A stretch of DNA of 64,000 nt from Pacificispira sp040217575 (GTDB taxonomy: Bacteria > Pseudomonadota > Alphaproteobacteria > UBA8366 > Aestuariispiraceae): the NCBI GenBank assembly GCA_040217575.1, contig JAVJPW010000002.1:310001-374000 (forward strand). Direction: 5' to 3'. Under the pieces are notes generated by a model that did not search any database, was not told the DNA's origin, and worked only from the letters and a program-made list of their open reading frames with translations. Below are positions 60,198-64,000 of the stretch, piece after piece. Every line of letters begins with the position of its first letter. Positions within the stretch are counted from its first letter, which is position 1. The translations under genes and the position numbers were made by a program.

Positions 60198-61640
60198 ATG
60201 GTAAGTCAGTCTCTGGAGCGCCCGGTTGCATCGGCATCTTCACACGGATCGGACCAGAGTTCCGCAAAGGCCGAAACCTCTTGGGCTCGGGTCCGTTCGG
60301 CCCTGCGGTCCGAATATGGGGAGAACGCGTATCGAAGCTGGCTGAAGCCGTTGGTGTTCGACGGGTTTGACGGCCGGGACGTCACATTGTCCGTGCCGAC
60401 CCGTTTCATGCGCAATTGGATCGAATCTCAATATGGCGACCGCCTGCTGGAACTTTGGCGCGCCGAATACCCCGACATCCAGCGCGTGACCGTCCGGCAG
60501 TCGCGCGGGCGCGCGACGGATCAGTCCCGCGCCACCCCGGCCACATCGGGTGCGGAACCAAACGGCACGGTCCCCGACCAGGCCGCGGATGCGACCCGCG
60601 AACCCGGAATCGCTGCGCTTTCCGCGCCGCTGGATCCGCGCTTTTCCTTTGATTCCTTTGTTGTCGGCAAACCGAACGAACTGGCCTTTGCCGCTGCGCG
60701 CCGGGTGGTGGAGGCGCCGAACGTCCCCTTTAATCCGCTTTTCCTTTTCGGCGGCGTCGGCCTGGGCAAAACGCATCTGATGCACGCGATTGCCGGGTCC
60801 ATCCGCGAACGCGCGCCGCAGAAACGGGTCCTGTACCTTTCTGCCGAAAAGTTCATGTACCAGTTCATCCGGGCCCTGCGCTACAAGGACACGATGGCGT
60901 TCAAGGAAGAGTTCCGGTCGGTCGATGTGCTGATGATCGACGACATCCAGTTCATTGCCGGCAAGGAAAGCACGCAGGAAGAGTTCTTCCACACCTTCAA
61001 TACGCTGGTCGACCAGAACCGGCAGGTCGTGATCTCCGCGGACAAGTCCCCGGCGGAACTGGACGGGATCGAAGACCGCATGAAATCGCGCTTGGGCTGG
61101 GGTCTGGTCGCGGAAATCCATTCCACGACCTATGAACTGCGCCTGGGCATCCTGCAGGCAAAGGCCGAACGGCTGAATGTCGAGGTGCCGTCGAAGGTCC
61201 TGGAGTTCCTGGCGCACCGGATTTCATCCAACGTCCGCGAGCTGGAAGGCGCGTTGAACCGTCTGGTCGCGTTTGCCAACCTGGTCGGGCGGGACATCAC
61301 GCTGGAGACGGCCCAGGACGTTCTGCACGATCTGATCCGGGCCAACGACCGTAAGGCGACGATCGAGGAAATCCAGAAACGCGTCGCCGAACACTACAAC
61401 ATCAAGATTTCAGAGATGCATTCCGCGCGACGCAGCCGGGCCATTGCCCGTCCGCGCCAGGTCGCAATGTACCTGGCAAAGCAGCTGACGGCGCGGTCCC
61501 TTCCCGATATCGGACGGAAGTTCGGCGGACGGGACCACACAACGGTCATGCATGCCATCAAGAAGGTGGAGGAATTGCGCCAGCTGGACAGTGGTTTCGC
61601 CGAGGATGTGGACCTGCTGCGCCGTATGCTGGAAGGGTGA
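60198..61640 (+). CDS. dnaA: Chromosomal replication initiator protein DnaA
   Basis: AAA+ initiator that binds DnaA boxes and opens the origin. The 480-residue protein has an N-terminal DnaB-interaction domain (WARVRSALRSEYGENAYRSW, LKPLVFDGFD) and a variable linker (about 100-140). The AAA+ domain has Walker A GGVGLGKT at 185-192 and Walker B near DVLMIDDIQFIAGKESTQEE. The C-terminal DNA-binding domain carries the signature FGGRDHTTVMHAIKKVEELR. The ATG at 60198 is chosen because it gives the family N-terminus and GGAAG precedes it; the frame extends to 60078. dnaN and recF follow. Confidence 0.98.
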   Translation: MVSQSLERPVASASSHGSDQSSAKAETSWARVRSALRSEYGENAYRSWLKPLVFDGFDGRDVTLSVPTRFMRNWIESQYGDRLLELWRAEYPDIQRVTVRQSRGRATDQSRATPATSGAEPNGTVPDQAADATREPGIAALSAPLDPRFSFDSFVVGKPNELAFAAARRVVEAPNVPFNPLFLFGGVGLGKTHLMHAIAGSIRERAPQKRVLYLSAEKFMYQFIRALRYKDTMAFKEEFRSVDVLMIDDIQFIAGKESTQEEFFHTFNTLVDQNRQVVISADKSPAELDGIEDRMKSRLGWGLVAEIHSTTYELRLGILQAKAERLNVEVPSKVLEFLAHRISSNVRELEGALNRLVAFANLVGRDITLETAQDVLHDLIRANDRKATIEEIQKRVAEHYNIKISEMHSARRSRAIARPRQVAMYLAKQLTARSLPDIGRKFGGRDHTTVMHAIKKVEELRQLDSGFAEDVDLLRRMLEG

Positions 61641-62086
61641 TTCGCGAATTCTGTGCACCCGGTGCACGCAAGGGCCGAAACGGCGCGGCACGGCAAATCG
61701 GCGCCATAAATCGACCACGATCAAACGAACCTAATTTTATCTGGCAATTCAGTAGTTTAGAATGCGCCAGATCAGCCCGCCCGACGGCCGTTCTTCCGGC
61801 CTCGACAAATCCAAAAAAATCGCGGATATCCTTGGTGTGCGTGCTATAATTTTGAGCCCTTGACGGCGGTTTGGCGGCCAGGCCTTCAACCCGCCCCGGT
61901 CGGGGGCTGAATTCCAGAGACCAAGGCATCCAGAACGGACGGCCGGACTTGCAATTCAGGAGTGAGCGGAAAGGACCGGCGATCTTTAGAACGCCGGATC
62001 GAAGCGTCGCCGAACCACGTGGGCCCAGCAGCAAGGGGCATGCCGGTTCGGTGCTGAATTAAAAACAGGGAACGATACGTCAAGCC
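61641..62086. promoter_or_regulatory. dnaA-dnaN intergenic region
   Basis: 446 bases with no convincing gene. A 15-base near-palindrome GTGCACC-C-GGTGCAC lies at 61653-61667, 12 bases after the dnaA stop. ATCTGGC (61739-61745) and GCCAGAT (61766-61772) form a 7-base inverted repeat. A TATAAT word at 61845-61850 could be the -10 of a dnaN promoter, but no good -35 is placed 16-18 bases before it. No LexA-type GTTC-N7-GTTC was seen. Confidence 0.4.
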
Positions 62087-63202
62087 ATGAAACTGACCAT
62101 CGAACGAGCGGCGTTGTTGCGCGCGCTGAACCATGTACAAAGCGTCGTGGAGCGGCGGAACACGATCCCGATCCTGGCGAACGTGCTGGTCGAAGCGCAG
62201 GACGGAAAGCTGAGCCTGAACGCCACAGACATGGATATTTCCATCGTCGAAAAGACGGCGGCGGAAGTCGCGACGCCGGGGTCCGTAACCGCGCCGGTGC
62301 TGACGCTGTATGACATTGTGCGCAAACTTCCCGAAGGGGCGCAGGTCAGCCTGGACGCCACCGGCGAACAGGGGCGGGTCATTCTGTCGTCCGGCCGGTC
62401 GCGCTTTACGCTGCAGACGCTGCCGACAGAAGATTTTCCGATGATGACCGGCGGTGATATGCCCCATTCGTTCGATCTGGACGCGGGCGCGCTTCGCACG
62501 TTGGTGGACCGCACACGGTTCGCGATTTCGACCGAAGAAACCCGCTATTACCTGAACGGCATCTATCTGCACGCGGTCAGCGAAGGCGACGAGAAACTGC
62601 GTGCCGTGGCGACGGACGGGCATCGTCTGGCCCGGGCGGAAGTTGACCTGCCGGAAGGGGCAAGCGGCATTCCCGGCGTCATCGTCCCGCGCAAGACCGT
62701 GGCCGAGTTGCGGAAACTGATTGATGAGACGGACGGCGCCGTCAGCGTGTCGCTGTCCGACACCAAAATCCGTTTCGAATTCGACGAAGCGGTGCTGATT
62801 TCCAAGCTTATCGACGGCACATTCCCGGATTATGAGCGGGTGATCCCCAGTGGCAACGACAAGGTGCTGACCGTTGATCGGAACAGCTTCGCCCAGGCGG
62901 TCGACCGCGTATCGACCATCGCGACGGAAAAACTGCGCGCGGTGAAACTTGCAATCGACGCCGGGCAACTGACGCTCAGCGCATCCAGCCAGGACAACAG
63001 CACGGCGGTTGAGGAGCTTCCGGTCGACTATGACAAGGACGCGATCGAAATCGGCTTTAACGCCCGCTATCTGCTGGACATCGCGGACCAGATCGAAAGC
63101 GTGCAGGCGGAGTTCGTATTGGCCGACGCGGCGTCGCCGACGATTGTGCGGGACGGCGAAGATCCGGGTGCGCTTTACGTCCTGATGCCGATGCGGGTCT
63201 GA
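62087..63202 (+). CDS. dnaN: DNA polymerase III beta subunit (sliding clamp)
   Basis: Ring-shaped dimer that holds polymerase III on DNA. The 371-residue protein has the three-domain clamp layout: MKLTIERAALLRALNHVQSV at the N-terminus, VVERRNTIPILANVLVEAQD, the middle ATDGHRLARAEVDLPEGASG and the C-terminal EDPGALYVLMPMRV, close to the usual YVLMPMRV end. A weak AACAGGGAACG site lies about a dozen bases upstream. recF begins 92 bases after its stop. Confidence 0.98.
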   Translation: MKLTIERAALLRALNHVQSVVERRNTIPILANVLVEAQDGKLSLNATDMDISIVEKTAAEVATPGSVTAPVLTLYDIVRKLPEGAQVSLDATGEQGRVILSSGRSRFTLQTLPTEDFPMMTGGDMPHSFDLDAGALRTLVDRTRFAISTEETRYYLNGIYLHAVSEGDEKLRAVATDGHRLARAEVDLPEGASGIPGVIVPRKTVAELRKLIDETDGAVSVSLSDTKIRFEFDEAVLISKLIDGTFPDYERVIPSGNDKVLTVDRNSFAQAVDRVSTIATEKLRAVKLAIDAGQLTLSASSQDNSTAVEELPVDYDKDAIEIGFNARYLLDIADQIESVQAEFVLADAASPTIVRDGEDPGALYVLMPMRV

Positions 63203-63294
63203 GCGGCATCGTGACGGCTTCCGCCTTGGCGCAACGGCAGGGCGCCCCGAAGGACGACATCGGGGCGGGGGCCGTGTCGCCTGCACCTGAAAGA

Positions 63295-64000
63295 ATGACC
63301 ACGCGTTTGTCCGCACCGCCCTTTGCGCTTTCGGTAAGTCGGCTGCGCCTGACCGCGTTCCGGAATTACGAGGCTGCGCTGGTTGAAACCGACCGCCGCC
63401 CCATCGTGCTGACCGGGCCGAACGGTGCCGGCAAGACGAACCTGTTGGAAGCGGTGTCCCTTCTGGCGCCGGGTCGCGGTCTGCGCCGCGCGAGGGTACC
63501 GGACATGGACCGCAAGGTGGCGGGCGACACGGGTGCTGTGACCCCGTCCTGGTCGGTTGCCGCAACGGTGGAAACCCCTGCCGGACCGGTCCAGATCGGC
63601 ACGGGCCGCGACCCGGAAGGCGACCGACGGCTTGTGCGCATCGACGGCGAGGCGGCGCGCGGGCAGACCGCGCTGGGTGACCATTTTTCCGCCGTCTGGC
63701 TGACGCCGCAGATGGACCGGCTGTTTCTGGATTCCGCCGGCGAAAGACGGCGTTTCCTGGACCGACTGATATTCGGTTTCGACGGGGCGCATGCCGGGCG
63801 TATCAACGCCTATGAGAAGGCGATGCGCCAGCGTTCGCGGGTTTTGAAGGACGGTATCGACGACCCGGCCTGGCTGAATGCGCTGGAAGACCAGATGACT
63901 GAACGCGCCATTGCAATTGCCGCTGCGCGCCGCGACATGATCGGAAGGCTGGGCCGCGCCTGTGCCCGCGACGAAGGACCGTTCCCGGGTGCCGCCCTGT
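63295..64000 (+). CDS. recF: DNA replication and repair protein RecF, 5' part (runs off window)
   Basis: SMC-like ATPase that loads RecA at single-strand gaps. About 235 codons are visible. Translating from the ATG at 63295 gives SRLRLTAFRNYEAALVETDR, then Walker A VLTGPNGAGKTNLLEAVSLL, APGRGLRRARVP, the family region VWLTPQMDRLFLDSAGERRR and FLDRLIFGFDGAHAGRINAY, all typical of RecF. The signature and Walker B motifs would lie beyond the right edge. The frame is open to 64000 with no stop. The GAAAGA before the ATG is a modest ribosome-binding site. Confidence 0.95.
   Translation, partial: MTTRLSAPPFALSVSRLRLTAFRNYEAALVETDRRPIVLTGPNGAGKTNLLEAVSLLAPGRGLRRARVPDMDRKVAGDTGAVTPSWSVAATVETPAGPVQIGTGRDPEGDRRLVRIDGEAARGQTALGDHFSAVWLTPQMDRLFLDSAGERRRFLDRLIFGFDGAHAGRINAYEKAMRQRSRVLKDGIDDPAWLNALEDQMTERAIAIAAARRDMIGRLGRACARDEGPFPGAAL

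Noticed and set aside
60019..60204. 61-residue frame upstream of dnaA
   Set aside because: Gly/Arg-rich, no ribosome-binding site, no conserved pattern, and it overlaps the dnaA start in another frame.

Overview
This window is a contiguous stretch of chromosome from a high-G+C alphaproteobacterium, most likely a Rhodospirillales-type organism. This is inferred from gene content and order, not from a database search. The supporting signs are rpsT directly before dnaA-dnaN-recF, the order ubiE-ubiB-coaBC-dut with mutM divergent from ubiE, a RegB/RegA-type redox two-component pair, a Tad/Cpa pilus locus, HslVU, and two perfect TTAA-N7-TTAA sites of the kind bound by the alphaproteobacterial cell-cycle regulator CtrA. 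Coding density is high. No insertion sequence, prophage, integrase or CRISPR array was seen.

Layout: 1-1077 is the 3' end of rpsA with a strong terminator. 1078-10140 is an AT-rich upstream region followed by a Tad pilus operon (flp, cpaA, cpaB, cpaC, cpaD, cpaE, cpaF, tadB, tadC). 10151-13817 holds a methyltransferase, an acetyltransferase-like orphan and the RegBA-type pair. 13994-21180 is a corrin-ring operon (cbiX with a His-rich tail, an unknown 304-residue protein, cobH, cobL, cobI, a cbiG-cobJ fusion and cobM), whose last five junctions are stop/start overlaps. 21191-25891 holds gshB, a SirB1-type protein, a BON lipoprotein, yraN and a divergent LpoA-like lipoprotein. 25930-29829 holds a soluble chemoreceptor, a RidA protein and hslU-hslV. 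29969-32829 is a three-gene lipoprotein operon around an M48 metallopeptidase, with visibly lower G+C than its surroundings.

From 32876 the window is mostly housekeeping: grpE and hrcA on the minus strand, then rph, rdgB and hemW; two small unknown genes flanking a CtrA-type site; dapD, dapE and a membrane protein; xthA, a glutamine amidotransferase, a sterol-desaturase-family protein, a DUF1223 protein, a transglutaminase-like protein and aconitase. A PA2778/PA2779-type pair (C39-like peptidase lipoprotein plus small membrane protein) follows, then an unknown protein, an orphan histidine kinase and tRNA-Thr(CGU). Next come an Rrf2 regulator, dut, coaBC, ubiB and ubiE; then mutM, a small secreted protein, an enoyl-CoA hydratase and rpsT; then a 690-base AT-rich, hairpin-rich interval, and dnaA, dnaN and the start of recF at the right edge.

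The least explained parts, and so the best candidates for something undescribed, are the three-lipoprotein/M48 operon, the PA2778/PA2779 pair, the unknown protein inside the cobalamin operon, the acetyltransferase-like orphan beside RegBA, and the structured non-coding interval before dnaA. All start sites were chosen by eye from ribosome-binding sites, overlaps and family N-termini.
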